DNA from: Aminobacter sp. J41
GTDB taxonomy: Bacteria; Pseudomonadota; Alphaproteobacteria; Rhizobiales; Rhizobiaceae
DNA length: 64,000 nt
NCBI RefSeq assembly: GCF_000526635.1
Contig: NZ_JAGL01000003.1
Coordinates: 122,420-186,419 of the forward strand
Direction: 5' to 3'
The notes beneath the pieces were generated by a model. The model had not been told where the DNA came from. It did not search any database and saw only the letters and a program-made list of their open reading frames with translations. Below are positions 47,143 through 55,935 of the stretch, in pieces (positions within the stretch are counted from its first letter, which is position 1; each line of letters begins with the position of its first letter). Both the position numbers and the translations under genes were made by a program.

Positions 47143-48749
47143 AGCGTGTCGACGATCGCGCGGGCATCATGCCGCGCATCGAGCATGCCGTAGGTTGTGC
47201 GCCACTGGCCCGCGAGCCGCGTTTCCACGAAAGCATCGGCAATGCGCCCTGCCCCCATTCGCCGCAGCTCGGCAGCGGCAGCCGAAATCGCCAGCTGCTC
47301 GGTCAGAATGCGGGCCGAACCTTCGTCGGAACCAGCGACCTGTAGGGCGGCGCGGAGCACGCCAACAGTTCCCTTGCCGGCCGGGCCGAGATCGCGGCCG
47401 ATCCCAGCCAGCACTTCCTCGAACAACTGCGGCGCGCGTCCCAGCACCCGCAGCACGTCGAGCGCCATCACATTGCCGGAACCTTCCCAGATCGCGTTGA
47501 CCGGCGCCTCGCGGTAGTGGCGTGCAAGCGGGCCGTCCTCAACATAGCCGTTACCGCCGACGCACTCCATCGCCTCGTAGACGAGCGCCGGAGCGATTTT
47601 GCATGCCCAGTATTTCACGACAGCCGTCATCGCCCGCGCGAATGCGGCTTCGGCCGGGTTGTTGGCGGCCTCGTCGAACGAGCGGGCAAGGCGCATCGAC
47701 AGGGCGGTAGCGCCAGCCACATCCAGCGCCATGTCGGCCAGCACGCGAGTCATCAGCGGCTGGTCGATCAGCGGCCGGCCGAAGACGTGCCGGTAGCGCG
47801 TGTGGTGCACCGCCTCGGCAAGTGCGGCGCGCATGATGCCTGAGTTGGCCACCGCGCAATCCAGCCGTGTCAGCGTCACCATGTCCATGATCGTGCGCAC
47901 GCCGGCGCCCGGCTCGCCGACCATTTCGGCCAGGCTTCCATCAAACTCAACCTCGGACGAGGCATTGGAGCGGTTGCCGAGTTTGTCCTTCAGCCGCTGG
48001 AAGCGGAGGCCGTTGTCAACCCCGTCCTTCAGCAGGCGCGGGACCAGAAAACAGGACAGGCCCTCGTCTGCCTGCGCCAGCATGAGGAACGCGTCCGACA
48101 TCGGCGCGGACATGAACCACTTGTGGCCGGTGAGGCGATAAAAATTGCCTTCGCGCACCGCGCGGCTGGTGTTGGTGCGAACATCCGTGCCGCCCTGCTT
48201 CTCGGTCATTCCCATGCCGAGCGTCAGACCAGCCTTTTCGACCGGAGCCTTCTGAGCCGGGTCGTACTTGCGCGTGGTGATGCGCGGCGCCCATTCGCGA
48301 AACAGCTGCGGGCTTGCCATCAGCGCGGCGAGCGAGGCGCTGGTCATCGTGATCGGGCACAGATGCCCGCACTCGAGCTGTGCGGTCAAATAAAAGCGTG
48401 CGGCGCGCACCTGATGCCGCTTGCCCGCCTCGGCTGGGTTGTTCTCCCAGATCGACGAATGCAGGCCGATCTGGATCGAGCGGCGCATCAGCGCGTGATA
48501 GGCCGGGTGGAATTCGACGAGGTCGATGCGCTTTCCCTGCCGGTCGTGCGTGCGCAGCTTGGGCGTCTCGGTATTTGCAAGTCGCGCCAGATCCTGCGCT
48601 TCGGCCGAGCGGACGTAGCGGCCGAGCTGGTCGAGATCCTTGCGGACCGCATCGGAAAATTCGTCGGCGAGCTGCACGAGCAGGGGATCAGTGCGCCACG
48701 CGCTGGTGCCAGTAAGTGGCAGGCTCTGGTTCGTGACCTCGTGCGTCAA
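47127..48749 (-). CDS. aidB: AidB-like acyl-CoA dehydrogenase family protein
   Basis: FAD-binding protein of the AidB group, which in E. coli is induced by alkylating agents and binds DNA. The 540-residue length equals E. coli AidB (541). Landmarks: GMGMTEKQGGTDVRTNTSRA, LTGHKWFMSAPMSDAFLML, and AMECVGGNGYVEDGPLARHYREAPVN. The start is a TTG (MTHEVTNQSL) with CGGAG seven bases upstream; an earlier TTG adds 12 codons. Whether it acts in repair or as a plain dehydrogenase cannot be read from sequence. Confidence 0.88.
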   Translation of the reverse strand: MTHEVTNQSLPLTGTSAWRTDPLLVQLADEFSDAVRKDLDQLGRYVRSAEAQDLARLANTETPKLRTHDRQGKRIDLVEFHPAYHALMRRSIQIGLHSSIWENNPAEAGKRHQVRAARFYLTAQLECGHLCPITMTSASLAALMASPQLFREWAPRITTRKYDPAQKAPVEKAGLTLGMGMTEKQGGTDVRTNTSRAVREGNFYRLTGHKWFMSAPMSDAFLMLAQADEGLSCFLVPRLLKDGVDNGLRFQRLKDKLGNRSNASSEVEFDGSLAEMVGEPGAGVRTIMDMVTLTRLDCAVANSGIMRAALAEAVHHTRYRHVFGRPLIDQPLMTRVLADMALDVAGATALSMRLARSFDEAANNPAEAAFARAMTAVVKYWACKIAPALVYEAMECVGGNGYVEDGPLARHYREAPVNAIWEGSGNVMALDVLRVLGRAPQLFEEVLAGIGRDLGPAGKGTVGVLRAALQVAGSDEGSARILTEQLAISAAAAELRRMGAGRIADAFVETRLAGQWRTTYGMLDARHDARAIVDTLYPSD

Positions 48750-48756
48750 AGCAAAA

Positions 48757-48761
48757 CTCCG
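48757..48761 (-). promoter_or_regulatory. Shine-Dalgarno that decides the aidB TTG start
   Basis: CGGAG seven bases upstream of TTG 48749; the resulting length matches characterised AidB. Confidence 0.5.
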
Positions 48762-48886
48762 TTTTCCGCCGAATCCGGCAGCCAAACTGTTACAGGCAAA
48801 GCACGCCGATTTGCGAGGAAAATCCCCCGAAATTCTCGCTGGCTCCTTGCAGGGAACCGGACGCTTCCCTATAGCACAGCTTTAAC

Positions 48887-49852
48887 ATGACTGAGCGCAC
48901 CGCCCTTCCCCTATTTCCGCACCGGCATCTGCTCGGCATCAAGGGCCTTTCTCCGCTGGACATCGAAATGCTGCTCGACCGCGCCGACGCGGCCGTCGCC
49001 ATTTCGCGCCAGTCCGAGAAGAAGACCTCGACGCTGCGCGGCCGTACCCAGATCAACCTCTTCTTTGAAGCGTCGACCCGCACGCAATCGTCGTTCGAGC
49101 TCGCAGGCAAACGCCTCGGCGCGGACGTGATGAACATGTCGGTCGCCTCGTCCTCCGTAAAGAAGGGCGAGACGCTGATCGATACGGCAATGACGCTGAA
49201 TGCCATGCGGCCGGATATCCTGATCATCCGCCACTCGCAGGCCGGCGCGGCAGCCCTGCTCGCGCAGAAGGTCGGATGCTCGGTGGTGAATGCCGGCGAC
49301 GGCGCGCATGAGCACCCGACGCAGGCGCTGCTTGATGCGCTTACCATCCGCCGCGCCAAGGGCCGCATCGCCGGCCTGACGGTCGCGATCTGCGGCGACA
49401 TTTCCCACTCCCGCGTCGCGCGCTCCAACATCCTGCTTCTCAACGCCCTAGGCGCACGCGTCCGCGTCGTGGCACCTTGCACGCTCCTGCCGGCGGGCAT
49501 CGCGCAGATGAGCGTCGAAGTCTTCAACACGATGAAGGAAGGCCTCGCTGGCGCCGACGTCGTCATGATGCTGCGCCTGCAGCGCGAGCGCATGGAAGGC
49601 GCAATGGTTCCGTCGGTCCGCGAGTACTTCCGCTACTGGGGCCTCGACGCCGAGAAGCTGAAAGTCGCAAAGGAAGACGCCCTGGTCATGCACCCAGGCC
49701 CGATGAATCGCGGCGTCGAGATTGCCTCGGAGATCGCCGACGGGCCGCAGAGCGTCATTCAGGAACAGGTTGAGATGGGCGTTGCCGTTCGCATGGCCGT
49801 GATGGAGGCGCTGCTGGATCCGCGCCGCAATCCGGAAGGAGCAGCGGCATGA
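48887..49852 (+). CDS. pyrB: Aspartate carbamoyltransferase catalytic subunit
   Basis: Second step of pyrimidine synthesis. The 321 residues include the carbamoyl-phosphate site [12 protein letters not shown] and [12 protein letters not shown], with MLRLQRERM and [12 protein letters not shown] later. No regulatory pyrI gene follows; instead the stop overlaps a dihydroorotase-like gene by four bases (ATGA), the arrangement of class A aspartate transcarbamoylases such as in Pseudomonas. Confidence 0.95.
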   Translation: MTERTALPLFPHRHLLGIKGLSPLDIEMLLDRADAAVAISRQSEKKTSTLRGRTQINLFFEASTRTQSSFELAGKRLGADVMNMSVASSSVKKGETLIDTAMTLNAMRPDILIIRHSQAGAAALLAQKVGCSVVNAGDGAHEHPTQALLDALTIRRAKGRIAGLTVAICGDISHSRVARSNILLLNALGARVRVVAPCTLLPAGIAQMSVEVFNTMKEGLAGADVVMMLRLQRERMEGAMVPSVREYFRYWGLDAEKLKVAKEDALVMHPGPMNRGVEIASEIADGPQSVIQEQVEMGVAVRMAVMEALLDPRRNPEGAAA

Positions 49853-51141
49853 GCATCACCGTCTTCCAGAACTCCCGCATCGTCGACCCTTCCCGCAGCA
49901 TTGATGAAGTCGGCACCGTCATCGTCGACGCCGACAAGATCGTTGCGGCAGGCGCTGACGCACTAAATCAGGGCATCCCCGCCGGCGCAGAGGTCATCGA
50001 CTGCTCTGGCAAGGCGATTTTCCCGGGTCTCGTCGACGCCCGTGTCCACATTGGTGAGCCAGGTGCCGAGCACCGCGAGACCATCGCCTCGGCCAGCATC
50101 GCCGCGGCCGCCGGCGGTATCACCACCCTTGTCATGATGCCGGACACCGATCCGGTCATCGACGACATCGCGCTCGTTGAGTTCGTCCTGCGCGCCGCGC
50201 GCGACACCGCCGTCGTCAATGTCCTGCCCGCCGCTGCGGTCACGCGCGGCCTCAGGGGCAGCGAGATGACCGAGTTCGGCCTGCTGCGTGAGGCGGGCGC
50301 CGTCTTCTTCAGCGAAGGTCGCCACACGCTGGTCAACTCGCTGGTTATGCGCCGCGCCCTCACCTACGCCCGCGACTTTGGCGCCGTCATTGACCACGCC
50401 GGCCAGGACCAGCATCTCGCGGCTACCGGCGTCATGAACGAAGGCCTCTACGCAAGCTGGCTCGGCCTTGCCGGCATCCCGCGCGAGGCGGAAGCCATTC
50501 CGCTGGAGCGCGACCTGATGCTCGCGCGACTGACGAAGGGCGTCTATCACGCCGGCAAGCTGTCGACCGAGCTTTCGGCCAACGCCATCCGCCGCGCCAA
50601 GGCAGATGGCGCGAACGTCACCGCGGGTGCCGCCATCGCCAATCTCTCACTCAACGAGAACGATGTCGGCGAGTACCGCACCTTCTTCCGCCTGACGCCG
50701 CCGCTGCGCGCCGAGGAAGATCGCCTTGCGATGATCGAAGCCCTGCGCGACGGCACCATCGACATCCTCGTCTCCTCGCACGATCCTCAGGACGTCGATA
50801 CCAAGCGCCTGCCGTTCGGCGACGCCGCTTCCGGTGCGATCGGCCTCGAGACGCTGTTAGGCGCGGCCCTGCGCCTCTACCACAACGGCGAGGTCCCCCT
50901 GCTGCGCCTCATCGATGCGCTGTCGACTGCCCCGGCCAAACGTTTCAGCCTGCCCGGCGGGACGCTGAAGCCCGGTTCGGCTGCCGACCTTATCGTCGTG
51001 GACCTGAACGAGCCGTGGGTCGTTCGCGAGCAGGACATCCTTTCCCGCTCCAAGAACACCTGCTTCGAGGGCGCGCGCATGCAAGGCAAGGTCTTGCAAA
51101 CGCTCGTCGCTGGACGCACAGTCTACCGGGCCGACAGCTAG
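49849..51141 (+). CDS. pyrC: Dihydroorotase-like protein, probably non-catalytic partner of PyrB
   Basis: A 430-residue amidohydrolase-fold protein. The metal-binding signature of class I dihydroorotases (DxHxHxR) reads DARVHIG at 63-69, so the first His and the Arg are lost while the second His is kept; the usual VTPHH stretch reads [12 protein letters not shown] and the TDHAPH aspartate region reads [15 protein letters not shown]. Its placement, overlapping pyrB, matches inactive PyrC' proteins that hold aspartate transcarbamoylase together. True dihydroorotase activity would then be encoded elsewhere. Annotation as an active PyrC is doubtful. Confidence 0.85.
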   Translation: MSITVFQNSRIVDPSRSIDEVGTVIVDADKIVAAGADALNQGIPAGAEVIDCSGKAIFPGLVDARVHIGEPGAEHRETIASASIAAAAGGITTLVMMPDTDPVIDDIALVEFVLRAARDTAVVNVLPAAAVTRGLRGSEMTEFGLLREAGAVFFSEGRHTLVNSLVMRRALTYARDFGAVIDHAGQDQHLAATGVMNEGLYASWLGLAGIPREAEAIPLERDLMLARLTKGVYHAGKLSTELSANAIRRAKADGANVTAGAAIANLSLNENDVGEYRTFFRLTPPLRAEEDRLAMIEALRDGTIDILVSSHDPQDVDTKRLPFGDAASGAIGLETLLGAALRLYHNGEVPLLRLIDALSTAPAKRFSLPGGTLKPGSAADLIVVDLNEPWVVREQDILSRSKNTCFEGARMQGKVLQTLVAGRTVYRADS

Positions 51142-51165
51142 GGCCATCGGGGGAGCAATCCGACT

Positions 51166-51753
51166 ATGCCGACCGCAACCATCCTGGCGCTCGTGCTCGG
51201 CTATCTGCTGGGCTCGATCCCGTTCGGCCTCGTCATCACGCGCGCGGCCGGACTCGGCGACGTGCGCAAGATCGGCTCTGGCAACATCGGCGCGACCAAC
51301 GTGCTGCGCACCGGCAACAAAAAGCTGGCTGCGCTCACCCTCCTCTGCGATGCGCTGAAGGGCACCGTCGCGGTTCTCATCGGCTACCAGTGGGGCACCG
51401 AAGCCGGCATCGCCGCTGGCTTTGCGGCCTTCCTCGGCCACCTGTTCCCGGTCTGGCTCGGCTTCAAGGGCGGCAAGGGTGTCGCCACCTATCTCGGTGT
51501 CCTGATCGCCTTTGCCTGGCAGGGTTTTCTCGCGTTTGCCGTGGCCTGGCTCGCGACCGCCTTCATCAGCCGCTACTCGTCCCTCTCGGCCCTCGTCGCC
51601 TGCGTCGTCTGCCCGATCGTCCTCTACTTCATCGGCCTGCCCACGCACGCACTGATCATCGCCGCGATGAGCGTGATCGTCTTCATCAAGCACCGGCCCA
51701 ACATCCAGCGGCTGCTGGCAGGGACCGAGTCGAAGATAGGATCCAAGGGATGA
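51166..51753 (+). CDS. plsY: Glycerol-3-phosphate acyltransferase PlsY
   Basis: Uses acyl-phosphate to acylate glycerol-3-phosphate, starting phospholipid synthesis. The 195-residue polytopic protein has the three conserved segments: [28 protein letters not shown] and [20 protein letters not shown]. Starts 24 bases after the pyrC-like gene; its stop overlaps dprA (ATGA). Confidence 0.95.
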   Translation: MPTATILALVLGYLLGSIPFGLVITRAAGLGDVRKIGSGNIGATNVLRTGNKKLAALTLLCDALKGTVAVLIGYQWGTEAGIAAGFAAFLGHLFPVWLGFKGGKGVATYLGVLIAFAWQGFLAFAVAWLATAFISRYSSLSALVACVVCPIVLYFIGLPTHALIIAAMSVIVFIKHRPNIQRLLAGTESKIGSKG

Positions 51754-52892
51754 ACCGGTCGCCGGCGGAGAGCTTGCAGCTGACCGACCGGCAACGGCTC
51801 CACTGGCTCCGGCTGATCCGCAGCGAGAATGTCGGTCCCGCCACCTTTCGCGACCTCATCAACCGCTTCGGCTCTGCCGAAGCCGCGCTTGCGGAACTTC
51901 CCCGGCTTGCGGCAGCCGGTGGCGCCGGAAAATCCATCCGCGTCTGCACCGAGCAGGAAGCCGACGCCGAACTTGAAACGGGGGACCGCATCGGCGCACG
52001 GCTCATTGCCCATGGCGAGCGTCATTACCCGCCGATGCTGCGTCAGGCAGACCATCCGCCTCCCCTCGTCTGGATTCGTGGCAACCCGGAAATCTTCCAG
52101 CGGCCCGCCATCTCGATCGTCGGTGCGCGCAACGCATCCGTGAACGGCCTGGCCCTTGCCCGCCGGCTTGCCAGCGACCTTGGCAGCGAAGGGCACGTGA
52201 TCGTCTCCGGCCTCGCCCGGGGCATCGACTCAGCTGCACACACGGGCAGCCTCGATAGCGGGACGATCGCCGTCTACGCAGGCGGCCTGAAAGAGCCCTA
52301 CCCGCCTGAAAACGAGCAGTTGAGCGAAGCGATTGCGGAGAGGGGCGCGCTGATCTCCGAGATGCCGATCGACTGGGAGCCGCGCTCCCGCGATTTCCCG
52401 CGCCGCAACCGGCTGATCGCCGCGCTCGGCCTTGCACTTGTCGTCGTTGAAGCTGCACAGCGTTCCGGCTCACTAATTACAGCCCGCCTCGCTGCCGAGA
52501 TGGGACGACTCGTCTTCGCCGTGCCCGGTTCGCCGCTAGACCCACGTGCCAGCGGCACCAACGGCCTTATCCGCAATGGGGCGACTCTCGTCACCTGCGC
52601 AGCTGACGTCCTGGAAGATCTGACGCCTCTCGCGCAGGCCCAGAGACCACGGCGCGAGTTGGAGGTGCTTGAGGAGCCGCCCATCTCCTCAAGCACGCCC
52701 CCGCCTCTAGACAATGAAAGGTCAGTAGTACTGGAAGCACTTGGGCCGGCACCGACCCAGATAGATGACGTTCTGCGACATACCGGAATACATCCGGCGC
52801 AACTCATGACGATTCTACTGGAACTTGACCTTGCGGGTCGTCTTGAACGCCACGGTGGTGGCGCTGTCTCGCTCATGGTCCCTGATGTTTAG
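51750..52892 (+). CDS. dprA: DNA-processing protein DprA
   Basis: Loads RecA onto single-stranded DNA during natural transformation; widely conserved even where transformation is unknown. The 380 residues contain an N-terminal SAM-like region, the Rossmann-like DprA core with [28 protein letters not shown] and [12 protein letters not shown], and a C-terminal winged helix ([23 protein letters not shown]). Start ATG 51750 overlaps the plsY stop; the frame is open much further upstream but as a shadow of pyrC and plsY. Its 3' end overlaps a small minus-strand gene. Confidence 0.95.
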   Translation: MNRSPAESLQLTDRQRLHWLRLIRSENVGPATFRDLINRFGSAEAALAELPRLAAAGGAGKSIRVCTEQEADAELETGDRIGARLIAHGERHYPPMLRQADHPPPLVWIRGNPEIFQRPAISIVGARNASVNGLALARRLASDLGSEGHVIVSGLARGIDSAAHTGSLDSGTIAVYAGGLKEPYPPENEQLSEAIAERGALISEMPIDWEPRSRDFPRRNRLIAALGLALVVVEAAQRSGSLITARLAAEMGRLVFAVPGSPLDPRASGTNGLIRNGATLVTCAADVLEDLTPLAQAQRPRRELEVLEEPPISSSTPPPLDNERSVVLEALGPAPTQIDDVLRHTGIHPAQLMTILLELDLAGRLERHGGGAVSLMVPDV

Positions 52893-53012
52893 CGGGCGCT
52901 CGCCGCGTATGATGTCGCTGACCTCGAGATAGGCCATCTCGATCAGGTACGCGAGCATGTCGCAACGCTCTGCCTTGGCCATCGTACGTATCTGGCCCAG
53001 CATTGCCTGCAT
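52815..53012 (-). CDS. Small conserved-looking protein (65 residues), antisense to the dprA 3' end
   Basis: Begins MQAMLGQIRTMAKAERCDMLAYLIEMAYLE, a helical amphipathic stretch that resembles a family of small rhizobial proteins I recall having the AYLIEMAY motif; the C-terminus is basic and variable. The last 78 bases overlap dprA on the other strand. The Shine-Dalgarno is weak; the Met at 53003 (MLGQIRT) is a possible later start. Codon pattern and motif argue for a real gene. Function unknown, cytoplasmic. Confidence 0.6.
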   Translation of the reverse strand: MQAMLGQIRTMAKAERCDMLAYLIEMAYLEVSDIIRGERPLNIRDHERDSATTVAFKTTRKVKFQ

Positions 53013-53304
53013 GTAATCAAGGGCGTCCGTGCGTCAACGCCTAGTATGCGTATGCATGACTTGCCTCCGCCACGGTGGTTGTACCCATCTACTTTTGGAC
53101 AACCAGTAATGGCATTAGTAATTACTTAACTTATAGGAAATTGCAATCCGGCTGCGTGCAATTTTTGGTTGTCCCCAATTTTGCAGAGATGCCAAAATCG
53201 CCTCTGCCTCTTGACCGTGAACGAAAGCGCGGCCATGTGACGGGCTGTTTTCCGAGATGCAACGGCGGCAAGGGGCTGCCGCACGAGGGGTAATTCACCG
53301 AGAC
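53013..53304. other. AT-rich control region upstream of topA
   Basis: No gene seen. It holds GGACAACCA (53097-53105) and its complement TGGTTGTCC (53166-53174), a TTAG-N7-TTAA near-CtrA site (53115-53129) with the palindrome AGTAATTACT inside it. Much more AT-rich than its neighbours, consistent with a regulated promoter for topA. Confidence 0.45.
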
Positions 53305-55929
53305 ATGGACGTCGTCGTCGTCGAGTCGCCTGCAAAGGCAAAGACAATCAACAAGTACCTTGGATCGGGCTACACGGTCCTGGCGTCGTTCGGCCATGTG
53401 CGCGATCTGCCGGCCAAGGACGGCTCCGTGCGTCCGGAAGAAGACTTTGCCATGTCGTGGGAAGTCGACGGGGCTTCCTCCAAGCGCCTGTCCGACATCG
53501 CCAAGGCGGTGAAGGATGCCGATACCCTCATCCTAGCAACCGACCCTGATCGCGAGGGTGAGGCCATCTCCTGGCACGTGCTCGACGTGTTGAAGCAGAA
53601 GAAGGTCCTGAAGGACAAGCCGGTTCGCCGCGTGGTCTTCAACGCGATCACCAAGCAGTCGGTGCTCGACGCGATGGCGAACCCACGCGACATCGACGCG
53701 GCACTGGTTGATGCCTATCTCGCGCGCCGTGCCCTCGACTATCTGGTCGGCTTCACCCTGTCGCCGGTCCTGTGGCGCAAGTTGCCGGGCGCGCGTTCCG
53801 CCGGCCGTGTGCAGTCGGTTGCGCTACGCCTCGTCTGCGACCGCGAAGCCGAGATCGAGCGTTTCGTTCGCGAAGATTACTGGCAGATCGCAGCGCTGAT
53901 GGCGACGCCTCGCGCCGACGACTTTGAAGCTCGCCTCACAGCCTTCGACGGCAAGAAGCTACAGAAGCTCGACATCCGCAGCGCCGAACAGGCAGCCGAC
54001 ATCAAGACGATGCTTGAAGGTGCATCCTTCCGCGCCCTCTCGGTCGAGGCAAAGCCCACCAAGCGCAACCCTGCGCCGCCCTTCACCACCTCGACCCTGC
54101 AGCAGGCTGCCTCCTCGCAGCTTGGCTTCTCGGCTTCGCGCACGATGCAGGTCGCGCAGCGCCTTTATGAAGGTGTCGACATTGGCGGCGAGACCACCGG
54201 TCTCATCACCTACATGCGAACCGACGGCGTTCAGATGGCGCCTGAGGCGATCGCTGCTGCACGCTCGGCCATCGGGGCGGAGTTCGGCGACCGCTACCTG
54301 CCGGAAAAGCCGCGCTTCTATTCCACCAAGGCGAAGAACGCCCAGGAAGCGCACGAAGCTATCCGCCCGACCGACTTCCGCCGTACGCCGGCAAGCGTTC
54401 GCAAGTATCTTGATGCCGATCAGGCACGTCTCTACGAGATCGTCTGGAAGCGCGCGATCGCCAGCCAGATGAACGCGGCCGAAATTGAACGAACCGCGGT
54501 AGAGATCGAGGCCGTCAATGGCTCCCGTACCGCCGGCCTGCGCGCCGTCGGCTCCGTTATCCGATTCGACGGCTATCTTGCCGCCTACACTGAACAGAAG
54601 GACGACGACGCGGACGACGAGGAGAGCCGCCGCCTGCCCGAGATCAAGGCCGGCGAGACGCTGACCCGCAAGAATATCGCCGTCACCCAGCACACGACCG
54701 AGCCGCCGCCGCGCTACTCGGAAGCCTCGCTCATCAAGAAAATGGAAGAGCTCGGCATCGGCCGTCCGTCCACCTACGCAGCGACGCTGAAGACGCTCGA
54801 GGACCGCGGCTACGTGACGATCGACAAGCGTCGGCTGAAGCCCGAGGCCAAGGGCCGGCTCGTCACCGCCTTCCTCGAAAACTTCTTCGAGCGTTATGTC
54901 GAGTTCGACTTCACGGCCGAGCTCGAGGAAAAGCTCGACGAGATCTCCGATGGCAAGCTCGCCTGGAAGGACGTGCTGCGCGACTTCTGGAAAGAGTTCT
55001 CGGCGCATGTCGACGAGACCAAAGAGCTTCGCGTAACCGACGTTCTCGACACGCTGAACGAGGAACTGGCGCCGCTGGTCTTCCCGGCACGCGAGGACGG
55101 CTCGAACCCGCGCATCTGCCCGCGCTGCGGCTCCGGCAACCTCTCGCTCAAGCTTGGCAAGTTCGGCGCCTTCGTTGGCTGCTCGAACTATCCGGAGTGC
55201 GGCTACACCCGCCAGCTCGGCGAGGGCCTCAACGGTGAGGCCGACGGCGGCGACAACGGCGACCGCGTTCTCGGCCAGGATCCGGAGACCGGCGAGGACA
55301 TTACCCTTAAGAGCGGCCGCTTCGGTCCCTACATCCAGCGCGGCGATGGCAAGGAAGCCAAGCGCGCCAGCCTGCCGAAGGGCTGGACGCCGTCGATGAT
55401 GGACTCCGAGAAGGCGTTGCAGCTGCTATCGCTGCCGCGTGACGTCGGCCTGCACCCCGAGACGGGGAAGATGATCTCCGCCGGCATCGGCCGCTACGGT
55501 CCGTTCCTGCTGCATGACGGCACCTATGCCAACCTCGAGTCGGTCGAGGACGTATTCACCGTCGGCCTCAACCGCGCTGTGACAGTCCTTGCCGAGAAGC
55601 AGACGCGCGGAGGACGCGGAGGAACCCGCTCCACGCCCGCCGCGCTCAAGGAGCTCGGGGAACATCCCGATGGCGGCGCCATTACGGTTCGTGACGGCCG
55701 CTACGGCCCATACGTGAACTGGGGCAAGGTGAACGCCACCCTGCCCAAGGGCAAGGATCCGGCGTCCGTGACGCTTGAGGAAGCCCTTGAACTGATCGCG
55801 ACCAAGGCAGGTAAGTCGGGCACCGCCAAGAAGGCCGCGCCGAAGAAGGCGGCGGCCACCAAGACGACAGCGGCAAAAAAGCCTGCAGCCAAGAAGGCTC
55901 CGGCAAAGAAGGCGAAAAAAGAGGAATAA
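53305..55929 (+). CDS. topA: DNA topoisomerase I
   Basis: Relaxes negative supercoils. The 874 residues start MDVVVVESPAKAKTINKYLG (TOPRIM), with DPDREGEAISWH, and the active-site Tyr in TGLITYMRTDGVQM near 310. A single Cys4 zinc module (CPRCGSGNLSLK...CSNYPECGY) near 605 is followed by two further C-terminal repeats with ...GRFGPYIQ and GRYGPF and a Lys/Ala-rich tail. The 16 codons open before the ATG are not family-like. Upstream of rnr. Confidence 0.96.
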   Translation: MDVVVVESPAKAKTINKYLGSGYTVLASFGHVRDLPAKDGSVRPEEDFAMSWEVDGASSKRLSDIAKAVKDADTLILATDPDREGEAISWHVLDVLKQKKVLKDKPVRRVVFNAITKQSVLDAMANPRDIDAALVDAYLARRALDYLVGFTLSPVLWRKLPGARSAGRVQSVALRLVCDREAEIERFVREDYWQIAALMATPRADDFEARLTAFDGKKLQKLDIRSAEQAADIKTMLEGASFRALSVEAKPTKRNPAPPFTTSTLQQAASSQLGFSASRTMQVAQRLYEGVDIGGETTGLITYMRTDGVQMAPEAIAAARSAIGAEFGDRYLPEKPRFYSTKAKNAQEAHEAIRPTDFRRTPASVRKYLDADQARLYEIVWKRAIASQMNAAEIERTAVEIEAVNGSRTAGLRAVGSVIRFDGYLAAYTEQKDDDADDEESRRLPEIKAGETLTRKNIAVTQHTTEPPPRYSEASLIKKMEELGIGRPSTYAATLKTLEDRGYVTIDKRRLKPEAKGRLVTAFLENFFERYVEFDFTAELEEKLDEISDGKLAWKDVLRDFWKEFSAHVDETKELRVTDVLDTLNEELAPLVFPAREDGSNPRICPRCGSGNLSLKLGKFGAFVGCSNYPECGYTRQLGEGLNGEADGGDNGDRVLGQDPETGEDITLKSGRFGPYIQRGDGKEAKRASLPKGWTPSMMDSEKALQLLSLPRDVGLHPETGKMISAGIGRYGPFLLHDGTYANLESVEDVFTVGLNRAVTVLAEKQTRGGRGGTRSTPAALKELGEHPDGGAITVRDGRYGPYVNWGKVNATLPKGKDPASVTLEEALELIATKAGKSGTAKKAAPKKAAATKTTAAKKPAAKKAPAKKAKKEE

Positions 55930-55935
55930 TCCCCT

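Noticed and set aside
51015-51749. N-terminal extension of the dprA frame
   Set aside because: Out-of-frame shadow of the pyrC-like and plsY genes; dprA starts at 51750 with an ATGA overlap.
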